A stretch of 64,000 nt of DNA from CAWJAP01 sp963834365 (GTDB taxonomy: Bacteria; Acidobacteriota; Vicinamibacteria; Vicinamibacterales; Vicinamibacteraceae): assembly GCA_963834365.1 (NCBI GenBank), contig CAWIBS010000036.1:62001-126000 (forward strand), given 5' to 3'. Positions 17,676 to 27,470 of the stretch are shown here, piece after piece (within the stretch, counting starts at the first letter, position 1; every line of letters begins with the position of its first letter). Both the position numbers and the translations under genes were made by a program. Below the pieces are notes generated by a model, which made no database searches, had not been told where the DNA came from, and saw nothing but the letters and a program-made list of their open reading frames with translations.

Positions 17676-19750
17676 GGACGGCGCTCCACGGCCTCGAGCG
17701 CATCGATCCAGGCGCCCTGCACGGCGCTGCGTGTCGGAGAGCCCGGGACATCCGATGGCGCCGGCACCTCACGCATCAGGGTCAGCACGGCCTGCGTCGC
17801 GACGCTGATGGCGTGCTGCCGCGCCGGTGATCCGGGATCGGGCGTCCCGGCCGCCTGGAGGAGCACGCGCGTGGCGTCCTGCAAGGCGGTCGAGGCCGGG
17901 TCGATGGCGAGGAGTCGCTCCGCGACAGTCGCCAGATTCGGCGCCGCCGCTGCCAACGCCGCCAGGATCGCCCGCGCATCGTCCACCTTGTGTTCGTCCA
18001 GCCTGCGCGGTGCGCCGCGCCGCCAGGAACGCGCCTCCGACAGATCGCCGGCCAGGCGCCTCGACGGATCGATCCGGCTCCGCGTGGCCAGTGTCCGCAG
18101 GAAGTAGCGCTGGCGGCTGAGGGCGCGCTGCAGCGCCGCAAGGGCCCGTCGCTGGTCGACGAGGGCGGCGCGCGTATCCGCGGCCACGAGGCTGCGCTCT
18201 GCGGTGGTCATCAGTTGCGTGGCCACCCGCAGCGCATCCTGGCCGAAGTTCTCGAGCCGGCCTTCCTGAATCTCGTGCGAGTGTGCGGCTTCCGCTTCCT
18301 CGTCCCCGACGTGTCCGTGCGCACCCATGAGGAACAGGACTTCCGTCCGGACCATCCGCTGCTCGATCGCCAGCCCGCGCGCGGCCTCGGCGAAGTCGGT
18401 GTCAGGCATCGACGTGCGCCGCGCATCGAGCCGTTCGGTCTTCTGGATCAACGCGCTCAGGCTCAGCCCCTCGCGATCCGCTTCCGGCGGCACGGCGAAG
18501 CCACCGGAGGTGGCCTCCTGTGGCTTGCCCACCTCGATGACGTATGAATCGGACACGGCCGGTGGCGCGCCCGGCCGGCGGTCCGTGGCCCTCGCGTGAT
18601 AGACGAGGATGTCGCCGGCCTCGAGGCCGAGAGCGGCCAGCGTGCGGCTCGCCGCCGATCGCCATTCGCGTGCCGAGTCGGGTGTCACCTTCCATGGCAG
18701 CTGCCCCTCGGTGAACCCGAACTGCTCGCCGGCTCCGGTCACCCGCGTGTAGTGCAGCGTGAGCGTGGCGAGGCCGAGATCGTCAGTGGCTCGTGCGACG
18801 ACGTGGAGACGGTGAGTGGGAGAGGCGGCGATCAAATCCGAGCCAGGCCGCTCGATCGAGACCTCGGGCGCCCGGTCTGGCTGCACGACGAGCAGCGTGG
18901 CACGACGCGCCTGCGGACGGTCGCGGGCTGCGGTCGCCGCGAAGGTCACGAGCCCGGACTCGACTGCGTCGACGGTGGTCTCGAACAGCCCGTCGCTCGT
19001 CCGCGTCAGGCGCTGCCTGCTGCCTGACGCCGTCATCTCGACGCCCTCCGCGCGCGTCGCAACGCGCCATGTCACGCGGCTGCCGGCGAGCGCGTCGACA
19101 CGGTCGGCATCCCGGCTGCGCGTCGGGGGCCGGCCCGTATACTGCGGCGGCGTCACCGTGACCTCCACGTGCTCGAGGACGAGCGGGGCGGCATGTCCCG
19201 GCACGCTCGACGCGCCCACTGGCGACGTCGATGACGCGCGCGGTGGCGAGACGAGCAGGGCAAAGGCGGCCGCGGATGCGAGCACGGCCGCGACGCCGTT
19301 CCCGAGCAGCCGGCGGGTGGGCCAGATCGTCGTTGGCGCGATCTGCTGCACGAGCGACGAGGCGCGTTGGTTGACGAGCGCACGAATCCGGGGGGTGGCG
19401 CGATCGGGGTGCGCCTCGAGCTCGAGCGCGGTCACGAGCAGGTTCTGAAGGCGGCCGTGAGCTTCCAGGCGAGCCGTGACCGACGCCAGGCTCCATTGCC
19501 GTCGTCGTCGCGTGGTCCACGCGAGTCCGGCGGTGACGCCCGCCGCGGCGGCCAGCCAGCCTGCGCGAGCCGTGCCGGACTGGCCGGCAAGCCAGGCTCC
19601 GGTGGCCACGGCGGACGCGGCTAGTGCGGCGATCAGCAGCGTCTCGACGGCAAGCGTGGCCCGCGCTCGTCGCGCTGCGCGAGCGACGAAGGTCGAGACG
19701 CCCTCCGGGTCCTCGCCGTTGCCGCGACGCGCATCAGGCCGCAGGTTCAT
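17672..19750 (-). CDS. Large membrane protein of the MoxR/BatA module, DUF4175-like
   Basis: The 692-residue product has two N-terminal membrane helices (VETLLIAALAASAVATGAWLA and GWLAAAAGVTAGLAW), a third near residue 155, an Ig-like region with VEVTVTPPQYTGRPP, and a long helical C-terminal half rich in Arg, Glu and Ala. This layout resembles DUF4175 proteins that accompany MoxR, DUF58 and BatA genes. The ATG at 19750 overlaps the upstream gene by 17 bp and its own stop overlaps the next start as ATGA, so translation is coupled. No enzymatic motif is visible; a scaffold role is inference. Confidence 0.7.
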   Translation of the reverse strand: MNLRPDARRGNGEDPEGVSTFVARAARRARATLAVETLLIAALAASAVATGAWLAGQSGTARAGWLAAAAGVTAGLAWTTRRRRQWSLASVTARLEAHGRLQNLLVTALELEAHPDRATPRIRALVNQRASSLVQQIAPTTIWPTRRLLGNGVAAVLASAAAFALLVSPPRASSTSPVGASSVPGHAAPLVLEHVEVTVTPPQYTGRPPTRSRDADRVDALAGSRVTWRVATRAEGVEMTASGSRQRLTRTSDGLFETTVDAVESGLVTFAATAARDRPQARRATLLVVQPDRAPEVSIERPGSDLIAASPTHRLHVVARATDDLGLATLTLHYTRVTGAGEQFGFTEGQLPWKVTPDSAREWRSAASRTLAALGLEAGDILVYHARATDRRPGAPPAVSDSYVIEVGKPQEATSGGFAVPPEADREGLSLSALIQKTERLDARRTSMPDTDFAEAARGLAIEQRMVRTEVLFLMGAHGHVGDEEAEAAHSHEIQEGRLENFGQDALRVATQLMTTAERSLVAADTRAALVDQRRALAALQRALSRQRYFLRTLATRSRIDPSRRLAGDLSEARSWRRGAPRRLDEHKVDDARAILAALAAAAPNLATVAERLLAIDPASTALQDATRVLLQAAGTPDPGSPARQHAISVATQAVLTLMREVPAPSDVPGSPTRSAVQGAWIDALEAVERRP

Positions 19751-21122
19751 AGGTGTCCCGTTCGCGATGTGTCCGCGTCCCTCGCCGCACCAGCCACTCC
19801 ACACCCAGGAGACAGAGCGCCAGCGTCCACCACGCGCGTCGATCGAGGTGCGGGTCTCTTGCGCTGACTGTGTCGATCGGCGGTGCCGGCCTCGACCAGC
19901 GCGTGAGGTCGGCGTCTGCGATGACGAGGCCTTCGGCCGTCGCGTAGTCGGCTGGCTCGACGCGAGCGGCGAGGATCGTGTGAAGGGCGATCGGGACCAG
20001 CGGCGAGTCGGCGTTCACGCGCAGATCCACCACGAGCGTGCATGGCTCGCTGCCGGCCGGTCCCGGTCCGCCGTCCGGGGCCTTCGAGGGCTCATCACCC
20101 GCGGCCTGCGCGGCCACACGAATGAGCGGCGCACCAGCACGATCGCGCCGGACGACGATGAACGGTGAGGGATCAGCCGGCGCGACGAGCGCGGCCGGCG
20201 GGCTCATGGCGGCCAGGTCCGGATCAACCGCGAGGGCGTGCCCCACCCGGCCCATCCAGGGCGCGCACAGCGTTCGCGCGCGAGGAACGCGCTCGGCCGA
20301 GGTCACGAGCACGACGCCACGGCCCTCCGGTGCGAGAGGCGCCGGCAGATCGACCGATGCGGCGGCGATTGCCGACGCCCGCAACGCCACGCGGTCGTCC
20401 AACGCACCGAGGAGCTCGACATTCATCGACGGCAACCGCACGCCTCTCGCGGTCTCCTCGATCGGCCACGGACCGTCCGGCCGCGACGGATCGACACTGA
20501 CCTGGGTGTCCTCCTGCGGCGCCGTCACGCGAATCGTGTGGCGCAGGACGGTCGCGCCGGTTGCGGATCCGCGAACCACTGTTGCCGGGACGACTGACAC
20601 GCGCGGGCTCGCGGCCACCCGAATGAACCGCAATCCCGTTCCGGGTGGCACCTCGGCGACCGCGGCTGCCGCGATCGATCCGAGCCGGAAATCCGAGACG
20701 ACGACGATTTCACGACGCCCGGGCGGTGCCTGCGCCAGCCAGGCCTGCGCGCGTCTCATTCCGTCACCAGGGTCCGAGGCCTCGAAGCGTCTGGTCTCGA
20801 TCGCCGGAGAGAGCCGTGGCAACTCGACATCCTGCCCGGCGGCGCGCGTGTCCACGACCACCGCACGGACGGTTCGCGCGTCCCAGGCCGAGTACCGCCA
20901 GGCGCTCCACAGCGGGATGTTCGCGAAGGCACTGGCCGCCGACGCGAGAAGCGCCATGCGGACGGCGAGCAACGCCGGGTCCGAGAGGAACCGCCGGCGC
21001 AACGCCCGCATCCGTGACGGCTGAACGAAGCGGAGGCTGGGGAAGTGGACCAGCGGAGCCTTCCCGCGCGCCAACAGATGAATGGCGACCGGAACGGTGA
21101 TGACGATCAGCAGCGCGATCAT
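19734..21122 (-). CDS. BatA N-terminal domain membrane protein
   Basis: A 462-residue protein starting with the aerotolerance-regulator (BatA) N-terminal domain: a membrane helix (MIALLIVITVPVAIHLLARG), then KAPLVHFPSLRFVQP and a second helix near residue 55. The middle contains a VWA-like fold without a clear metal site (VRAVVVDTRAAGQDV, REIVVVSDFR). A C-terminal helix (WWTLALCLLGVEWLVRRG) anchors it again. It overlaps DUF58 upstream by ATGA. In other bacteria such proteins form an envelope-associated complex with MoxR ATPases. Confidence 0.82.
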   Translation of the reverse strand: MIALLIVITVPVAIHLLARGKAPLVHFPSLRFVQPSRMRALRRRFLSDPALLAVRMALLASAASAFANIPLWSAWRYSAWDARTVRAVVVDTRAAGQDVELPRLSPAIETRRFEASDPGDGMRRAQAWLAQAPPGRREIVVVSDFRLGSIAAAAVAEVPPGTGLRFIRVAASPRVSVVPATVVRGSATGATVLRHTIRVTAPQEDTQVSVDPSRPDGPWPIEETARGVRLPSMNVELLGALDDRVALRASAIAAASVDLPAPLAPEGRGVVLVTSAERVPRARTLCAPWMGRVGHALAVDPDLAAMSPPAALVAPADPSPFIVVRRDRAGAPLIRVAAQAAGDEPSKAPDGGPGPAGSEPCTLVVDLRVNADSPLVPIALHTILAARVEPADYATAEGLVIADADLTRWSRPAPPIDTVSARDPHLDRRAWWTLALCLLGVEWLVRRGTRTHRERDTYEPAA

Positions 21123-22021
21123 GCCGCTCGCATTCGCCTCAGCAGGAATCCGCGCAGCGAATCGTCGAGGGGCGCGTCGGTGACGAGCAGCGAGTAGTCG
21201 ATCGCGTCCCCATGCAGCCGAGCGCGCCAGCCGTCGAGAAAGGCCGCCACACGATCGCGGTACCCTGGCCGCTCCGACGGCGCGTGCAGCGCCACTGTCC
21301 GGCCGGACTCGAGATCGCGCAACGTCGCGTCGCCCTCGAACGGAAACCGGATCTCGTCGGGCGTGACGACCTGGAAGACGGCGACGTCGTGGCCCATCTG
21401 CCGTGCGCGGCGCAGCGCGGCTGCGACCCCGTCCTCGTCGTCATAGAAATCCGAGAAGCAGACAATCAGGCCGCGCCGCTTCAGGCGATCGGACGCGCGT
21501 CGCAGCGCCGCGGCGAGATCGCCCCGGCCGCCGGGAGCGAGCTGCGCGAGCGCCGCCAGCACGAGCTGGCGATGGCGGGTCCCGGTGCGCGACGGGATCG
21601 GTGCGGCGTCGGAGGGATCGGCGTGCAGCCCCACGGCGTCGCCCTGCCGCACGAGGAGATACGCGAGCGCCGCGGACGCCATCACGGCGACGGTGAGTTT
21701 GCCCGGCCCGTGATGGTCGTGGCGAGCGGCGCCGGCGAAACCCATCGAGGCGCTGGCGTCGATGACCAGCGACGCCGTCAGATCCGTGGTCTCACGGTAC
21801 TGGCGCGTGTAGAGCCGATCCGTCCGTGCGAGCAGCTTCCAGTCCACGTGCTTGAGGTCGTCGCCCGGACGATAGTGCCGGTACTGGCTGAACTCGGCGC
21901 TGTAGCCATGGAACGGGCTGCGATGCGGACCGGAGCGCAGGCCGTCCACGATCGTGCGGGCCACGACTTCGAGATCGCCGACCGAGGCGAGCAGTGCCGG
22001 CGTGAGCACGGGAGACGCCAC
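21119..22021 (-). CDS. DUF58 protein with VWA-like domain
   Basis: A 300-residue cytoplasmic protein with the DUF58 signature: GPHRSPFHGYSAEFSQYR, YRPGDDLKHVDWKL, and a VWA metal-site motif VIDASASMGF. The start is GTG 22021; the first conserved segment begins at about residue 15, so the start cannot be much later. It is the first gene of an operon of four overlapping genes. The MoxR ATPase that usually acts with DUF58 is directly upstream but on the other strand. Confidence 0.9.
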   Translation of the reverse strand: MASPVLTPALLASVGDLEVVARTIVDGLRSGPHRSPFHGYSAEFSQYRHYRPGDDLKHVDWKLLARTDRLYTRQYRETTDLTASLVIDASASMGFAGAARHDHHGPGKLTVAVMASAALAYLLVRQGDAVGLHADPSDAAPIPSRTGTRHRQLVLAALAQLAPGGRGDLAAALRRASDRLKRRGLIVCFSDFYDDEDGVAAALRRARQMGHDVAVFQVVTPDEIRFPFEGDATLRDLESGRTVALHAPSERPGYRDRVAAFLDGWRARLHGDAIDYSLLVTDAPLDDSLRGFLLRRMRAA

Positions 22022-22028
22022 GATCGGG

Positions 22029-23087
<1,059 letters not shown>

Positions 23088-23110
23088 AGCCTCGGTCAGC
23101 GCTGAACACC

Positions 23111-24162
23111 ATGCGCATTGCGCTCATCGCCGGCGACGGCGTCGGCCCCGAGGTCACGGCGGAGGCGGTCAAGGTCCTCGACGCGGTCAGCGATGTGTTC
23201 GGCCACCGTTTCGAGATCGACTCGCTGCCGTACGGGGCGGATCACTTCCTTCAGACCGGCGTCACGCTCCCGCCGGGTGAGTGTGGGCGGCTGGCCCGTG
23301 ACTACGACGCGATCTTCGTCGGCGCGGTGGGCGATCCGCGCGTCCCGGACAACCGGCACGCGCGAGACATCCTCCTCGGCCTCCGCTTCGAGCTCGACCT
23401 CTACGTCAACTACCGGCCCGTCGTCCTGCTCGACGAGCGGTTGTGTCCGTTGAAGGGACGCCGCCCCGCCGACGTGCGGTTCGTCGTGTTTCGCGAGAAC
23501 ACCGAGGGGCTGTACGCCGGCGTCGGCGGGCGCTTCAAGGCGGGCACGCCGGACGAGATCGCGATTCAGGAAGAGATCAACACCTACAAGGGCGTGCATC
23601 GGATCGTCCGGCACGCGTTCGAGTTCGCGCGGGCACGTGGGCTGACCCGTGTCTGCATGGCGGACAAGAGCAACGCCATGGCGCAGGGCCACGCGCTGTG
23701 GCAGCGCGTGTTCGCGGAGGTGAAGGCGGAGTTCGCAGACATCGAGGGACGTCATCTCTACATCGACGCGCTGGCGATGCTCCTGGTGCGCGATCCCGCC
23801 CAGTTCGAGGTCATCGTCACCAACAATCTCTTCGGCGACATCGTCACGGATCTGGGTGCCGAGCTGCAGGGCGGACTCGGGATGGCGGCGTCAGCCAACC
23901 TGCATCCCGGCCGGACGTCGATGTTCGAGCCCGTCCACGGATCCGCCCCGCCGCTGGCCGGCAGGAACGTGGCCAACCCGATCGGCGCGATGCTCTCGGC
24001 GGCGCTGATGCTGGAGACCCAGGGGCTGGCGCGCGAAGCCGCCGCGATCGAGGGCGCCGTGGCAGCACGCCGTCCAGGCCGGGGAAACGACCGTGGATGT
24101 CGGGGGGCTCGCTCGGGACACGCGAGGCGGGTGACGCGGTGGCTCGCCGCATCAGAACGTAG
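23111..24162 (+). CDS. leuB: 3-isopropylmalate dehydrogenase-like enzyme (two indels near the 3' end)
   Basis: A decarboxylating beta-hydroxyacid dehydrogenase. MRIALIAGDGVGPEVTAEAV, FRENTEGLYAGVGG, TNNLFGDIVTDLGAELQGG and FEPVHGSAP are the family signatures. The RENTEGLYAGVGGRFKAGTP segment resembles LeuB of actinobacteria, which is why leucine synthesis is favoured over isocitrate or tartrate dehydrogenase; the substrate is not proven. The C-terminus is only recovered through three frames: IEGAV, then QHAVQAGETTVDVGG, then SLGTREAGDAVARRI. The second change falls in a run of six Gs (24097-24102), a clear homopolymer error. Confidence 0.82.
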
Positions 24163-24173
24163 CGTCGGCGCCT

Positions 24174-24608
24174 TCACACCGGCTCGTCGAGCTTTCGGAT
24201 CCTGTCGGCGTGACGGCCGCCGTCGAACGGCGTCGCCAGCCAGATCTGCACGATGCGGAGCGCATCGGCTTCCGAGATCATGCGGGCGCCGAGCGAGATC
24301 ATGTTGGCGTCGTTGTGCGCACGGGCCAGGCGCGCCGTCTCCTCGTTCCAGCAGAGCGCGCAGCGGACGCCGCGGTAGCGGTTCGCCGCAATCGCCTCGC
24401 CGTTTCCCGAACCGCCGAGCACGATCCCGCGCTCGCAGCGGCCGCTCGCCACCGCGTCCGCGGCAGGCCGGACGAAGTCCGGGTAATCAACGGTCTCCGC
24501 TGATGAGGTCCCGAAGTCCACGACCTCGTGGTGCGACGCGGTCAGGAACCGGCTGATCGCCGTCTTGAACGCGAACCCGGCATGATCCGACGCCATCGCG
24601 ATTCGCAT
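24174..24608 (-). CDS. rpiB: Ribose-5-phosphate isomerase B
   Basis: RpiB interconverts ribose 5-phosphate and ribulose 5-phosphate in the pentose phosphate pathway. The 144-residue protein has MASDHAGFAFK, YPDFVRPAADAV and GIVLGGSGNGEAIAANR. The loop reads GGSGNGE as in the Mycobacterium enzyme, where the catalytic base is the Glu, instead of the CGTGIG loop with catalytic Cys of the E. coli type. The ATG at 24608 (MRIAMASDH) is preferred over one further upstream inside the hairpin element at 24630. It is convergent with leuB (stops 11 bp apart) and divergent from a thiolase gene. Confidence 0.92.
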   Translation of the reverse strand: MRIAMASDHAGFAFKTAISRFLTASHHEVVDFGTSSAETVDYPDFVRPAADAVASGRCERGIVLGGSGNGEAIAANRYRGVRCALCWNEETARLARAHNDANMISLGARMISEADALRIVQIWLATPFDGGRHADRIRKLDEPV

Positions 24609-24629
24609 GTCGACGAGCAGCGTACCAGA

Positions 24630-24687
24630 GGGGACGGGAGCCATTTCTCACAATCGCCCCTGAAAATGAGAAATGGCTCCCGTCCCC
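24630..24687. repeat. Long hairpin of the GGGGACGGGAGCC family, copy 1
   Basis: Two perfect 21-bp arms (24630-24650 and 24667-24687) start with GGGGACGGGAGCC and continue with ATTTCTCA; the loop is 16 bases. It lies between the divergent starts of rpiB and a thiolase gene. Copies 2 and 3 are at 38430 and 59289. Confidence 0.85.
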
Positions 24688-24692
24688 AACGC

Positions 24693-24698
24693 TAGAAT
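24693..24698 (+). promoter_or_regulatory. Possible -10 element (TAGAAT) for the downstream thiolase
   Basis: TAGAAT ends 7 bases before the GTG at 24706, the spacing expected when transcription starts at the start codon. The GGGGACGGGAGCC hairpin lies where a -35 would be. Confidence 0.4.
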
Positions 24699-24705
24699 GA
24701 CGCTC

Positions 24706-25932
24706 GTGCCGAACACACCGGCCGCCTGGCTCGTCGGCGGTGCGCGGACACCGATGGGCAGCTACCTCGGCCCGCTGAAGGACATCTCCGCCATCGACCT
24801 CGCGGCGACGGCTTCGCGTGCCGCGCTGAGCCGGACCAGCGTCGATCCCGCCTGGGTCGATCACGTCATCGTCGGCAACGTCCTGCAGACGAGCGCGGAC
24901 GCCGTCTACGGCGCGCGGCACGTCGGGTTGAAAGCCGGCCTGCCGATCGCGGTGCCGGCGCTGACCGTCAACCGCCTGTGCGGCTCGGGACTGCAGGCGG
25001 CGATCTGCGCCGCCCAGCAGATTCAGCTGGGGGAATCGCAGATCGTGCTCGCGGGCGGCATGGAGAGCATGAGCCAGGCGCCACACGTCCTCCGCGGCTC
25101 GCGCACCGGGCTCCGGCTCGGGCACGCGCGCGTCGAGGATTCGCTCTGGGAGGCGCTGACCGACAGTTATGCCGGCTGCTCGATGGCCATCACGGCCGAG
25201 AACTGCGCGCGAAAGTACGCGGTCCCGCGCGAGGCGCAGGACGAATACGCCTTCAGCAGCCAGCAGCGGGCGGCGTGCGCCTGGAACGAGGGCCGCCTCG
25301 CGGAGGAGGTCGTCGCGATCAGCACCGACACGCGTACGGGCCCGGTCGAGATCACCAGGGACGATCACATGCGGCCGGACACGACGCTCGCAGGCCTGGC
25401 CAGGCTGGCGCCGTCGTTCTCGAAAGACGGATTCGTCACCGCGGGCAACGCCAGTGGCATCGTCGATGGGGGGGCGGCGGTCGTCATCGCGTCGCAGGAG
25501 GCCGTGCACGGGCGCGGCCTCAGACCGCTGGCTCGGATCGTGTCCTGGGCGACCGTCGGCGTGGAGCCGTCGCTCATGGGCATGGGTCCAGCGCCGGCGA
25601 TCCGCCAGTTGCTGGCACGGGTGGGCCTGACGCTGGACGACGTCGATCTCTTCGAGATCAACGAGGCTTTCGCGGCGCAATACCTGTCCGTCGAAAAGGA
25701 TCTCGGCCTGGATCGCAATCGCGTCAACGTGAACGGGGGCGCGATCGCGCTCGGCCATCCGCTGGGCATGACGGGGACGCGGTTGCTTCTCACGCTGGCG
25801 CTGGAGCTCAAACGCCGTGACGCCCGCCGGGGAATCGCGGCAGCCTGCATCGGCGGAGGACAAGGCATTGCTGTGATGCTTGAAAGTACCGAGAGGAGTA
25901 CGAAGGAAGCAAGACCGAAGACTGAAGATTGA
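24706..25932 (+). CDS. Acetyl-CoA acyltransferase (thiolase)
   Basis: A complete thiolase of 408 residues, paralogous to the one at 9554. The nucleophile is in NRLCGSGLQ (Cys92), then NEAFAAQYL, GHPLGMTGTR with the catalytic His, and ACIGGGQG with the second Cys. The GTG at 24706 is chosen because TAGAAT lies 7 bases upstream; an in-frame ATG at 24697 is the alternative. The last eleven residues (TKEARPKTED and neighbours) derive from a heptamer repeat, and the TGA stop is inside a repeat unit. A 3-hydroxyacyl-CoA dehydrogenase follows in the same direction, consistent with acetoacetyl-CoA/3-hydroxybutyryl-CoA metabolism. Confidence 0.92.
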   Translation: MPNTPAAWLVGGARTPMGSYLGPLKDISAIDLAATASRAALSRTSVDPAWVDHVIVGNVLQTSADAVYGARHVGLKAGLPIAVPALTVNRLCGSGLQAAICAAQQIQLGESQIVLAGGMESMSQAPHVLRGSRTGLRLGHARVEDSLWEALTDSYAGCSMAITAENCARKYAVPREAQDEYAFSSQQRAACAWNEGRLAEEVVAISTDTRTGPVEITRDDHMRPDTTLAGLARLAPSFSKDGFVTAGNASGIVDGGAAVVIASQEAVHGRGLRPLARIVSWATVGVEPSLMGMGPAPAIRQLLARVGLTLDDVDLFEINEAFAAQYLSVEKDLGLDRNRVNVNGGAIALGHPLGMTGTRLLLTLALELKRRDARRGIAAACIGGGQGIAVMLESTERSTKEARPKTED

Positions 25933-26187
25933 AGACCAACGCCATGTCCCGGCTACAGGCTACCGGCTGCAGGCTACGGGCCCGCCACGATCCATTGCGA
26001 GCCTGTAGTCCGCAGTCCGTAGTCCGTAGCCCAGACCAGAGACCGAAACTGAAGACCGAAGACCGAAGACTGACTGGGCTACAGGCTACGGGCTACAGGG
26101 CTGCCCGAGGCTGAACCCACGGGCTCGGCAGACTGGCTTTTCGCAAGTCCTGTAGTCCGCAGCCCGTAGTCCGTAGCCCGGACCAAA
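25913..26187. repeat. Several heptamer arrays between thiolase and hbd
   Basis: At least six short arrays of 7-bp units fill this gap: GACCGAA/GACTGAA/GATTGAA (25913-25940), GGCTACA-type (25951-25978), GTAGTCC-type (26005-26032), GACCGAA-type again (about 26034-26075), GGGCTAC-type (about 26077-26097) and GTAGTCC-type (about 26149-26178). The units differ between arrays but the 7-bp period is kept. No ORF or RNA gene is apparent. Confidence 0.85.
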
Positions 26188-26196
26188 GACTGAACC

Positions 26197-27048
26197 ATGT
26201 CCATCCATACCGTCGGCGTTCTCGGATGCGGAATCATGGGTGCTGGGATCGCCCAGGTGTCCGCGGCGGCGGGGTACAAGACGCTGGTCATGGAGGTCGA
26301 TCAGGGTCTGCTCGACAAGGGCTTCGGCCGGATCCACCTGATGCTCGACGAGGGTGTGGCAAAAGGGAAGGTGACGACCGAGGTTCGCGACGCGACGCTG
26401 GCGAACCTCAGCGGAACGACGGCATTCGCCGACCTTGCCGGCTGCGATCTCGTCATCGAGGCCATCGTCGAGAACCTCGAAGCCAAGAAGGACGCCTATC
26501 ACAAGCTCGAGGCGTTCGTCGGGCCAGAGACGATTTTCGCTTCGAACACGTCGTCGCTCTGCATCACCGAGCTGGCAGCCGCCACCTTGCGTCCGGACCG
26601 CTTCGCGGGGCTGCACTTCTTCAATCCCGTGCCGCTGATGAAGCTGGTGGAGGTGGTGCGGGCGCTCACGACGAGCGACGACACCCACACGCGGACGTTC
26701 GCGTTCGCGACGTCGCTGGGGAAGGAACCGATCACGGCGCCCGACCGGCCCGGCTTCATCGTCAACCGGCTGCTCGTCCCCTACCTGCTCGACGCGATCA
26801 GGGCCTACGAGAGCGGCCTCGGCTCGGTCGAAGACATCGACGCCGGCATGAAGCTCGGGTGCGGCTATCCGATGGGACCGTTCACGCTGCTCGATTTCGT
26901 CGGCCTCGACACGACGTACTACATCGCGAACATCATGTTCGACGAGTTCCGGGAGCCGATGTACGCGCCGCCGCCGCTGCTCAAGCGCATGGTGGTGGCC
27001 GGGTGGCTGGGGAGGAAGAGCGGGCGGGGGTTCTACAACTACCAGTGA
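26197..27048 (+). CDS. 3-hydroxybutyryl-CoA dehydrogenase
   Basis: The 283-residue enzyme oxidises 3-hydroxyacyl-CoA to 3-ketoacyl-CoA with NAD(P). It has the Rossmann motif GVLGCGIMGAGIAQ, VIEAIVENLEAKK, the SNTSS loop, the catalytic His in LHFFNPVPLMKLVEVV, and FIVNRLLVPYLLDA with GPFTLLDFVGLD in the C-terminal dimer domain. The gene is intact. Its stop codon lies in the first unit of a heptamer array. It probably works with the thiolase upstream. Confidence 0.93.
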   Translation: MSIHTVGVLGCGIMGAGIAQVSAAAGYKTLVMEVDQGLLDKGFGRIHLMLDEGVAKGKVTTEVRDATLANLSGTTAFADLAGCDLVIEAIVENLEAKKDAYHKLEAFVGPETIFASNTSSLCITELAAATLRPDRFAGLHFFNPVPLMKLVEVVRALTTSDDTHTRTFAFATSLGKEPITAPDRPGFIVNRLLVPYLLDAIRAYESGLGSVEDIDAGMKLGCGYPMGPFTLLDFVGLDTTYYIANIMFDEFREPMYAPPPLLKRMVVAGWLGRKSGRGFYNYQ

Positions 27049-27122
27049 CCAGCTACCAGTGACCAACTACCAGTGACCAGCTACCAGTGACCAGCTACCA
27101 GCGACCACGCTGACCAGCGTGG
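27042..27122. repeat. Heptamer array (CCAGTGA/CCAGCTA) starting on the hbd stop codon, with a terminal hairpin
   Basis: Nine contiguous 7-bp units alternate CCAGTGA and CCAGCTA (27042-27104). The first contains the TGA stop of hbd. The array ends in CCACGCT-GACC-AGCGTGG (27105-27122), a 7-bp stem that could act as a weak terminator, without a T tract. Confidence 0.88.
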
Positions 27123-27470
27123 GCCTGTCAGCAAACCCTTCAGGCGACGAAAGCCCTTGGCGGCTTCGAGGATGCCCGCGGCCATCACACCCGGGCGTTC
27201 TCCGTGGACCCTCCCACAGCCCGAGCGCATGCTTCTTCGGCGTCGAAGGAGGCCTTCACCGAACTCTTACCGAACCGACACGTCTCGTTCATGACCGATC
27301 CGGTGCGAGCCGTCTAACCTCGGGTCACTGTATGACACGTACCCGGATCGATCCGTCCTCGTCGCGACCTTGGCTGCACTGACGCATGGGCACGAACTGG
27401 CGCAGGATTCACGCATGCCAGCTCTTAGTTGACGCCTTGCTCCCCGCCAATGCCTGGCAAACGAGAAACC
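27123..27470. other. Intergenic stretch without a recognised gene
   Basis: About 350 bp of DNA with somewhat lower GC than its neighbours. I see no convincing ORF, tRNA or palindrome cluster. A TATGAC hexamer near 27334 could belong to a promoter of the following gene, but this is weak. Confidence 0.4.

Noticed and set aside
27042..27104. CRISPR array
   Set aside because: The units are 7 bp long without spacers, and no cas genes are present.
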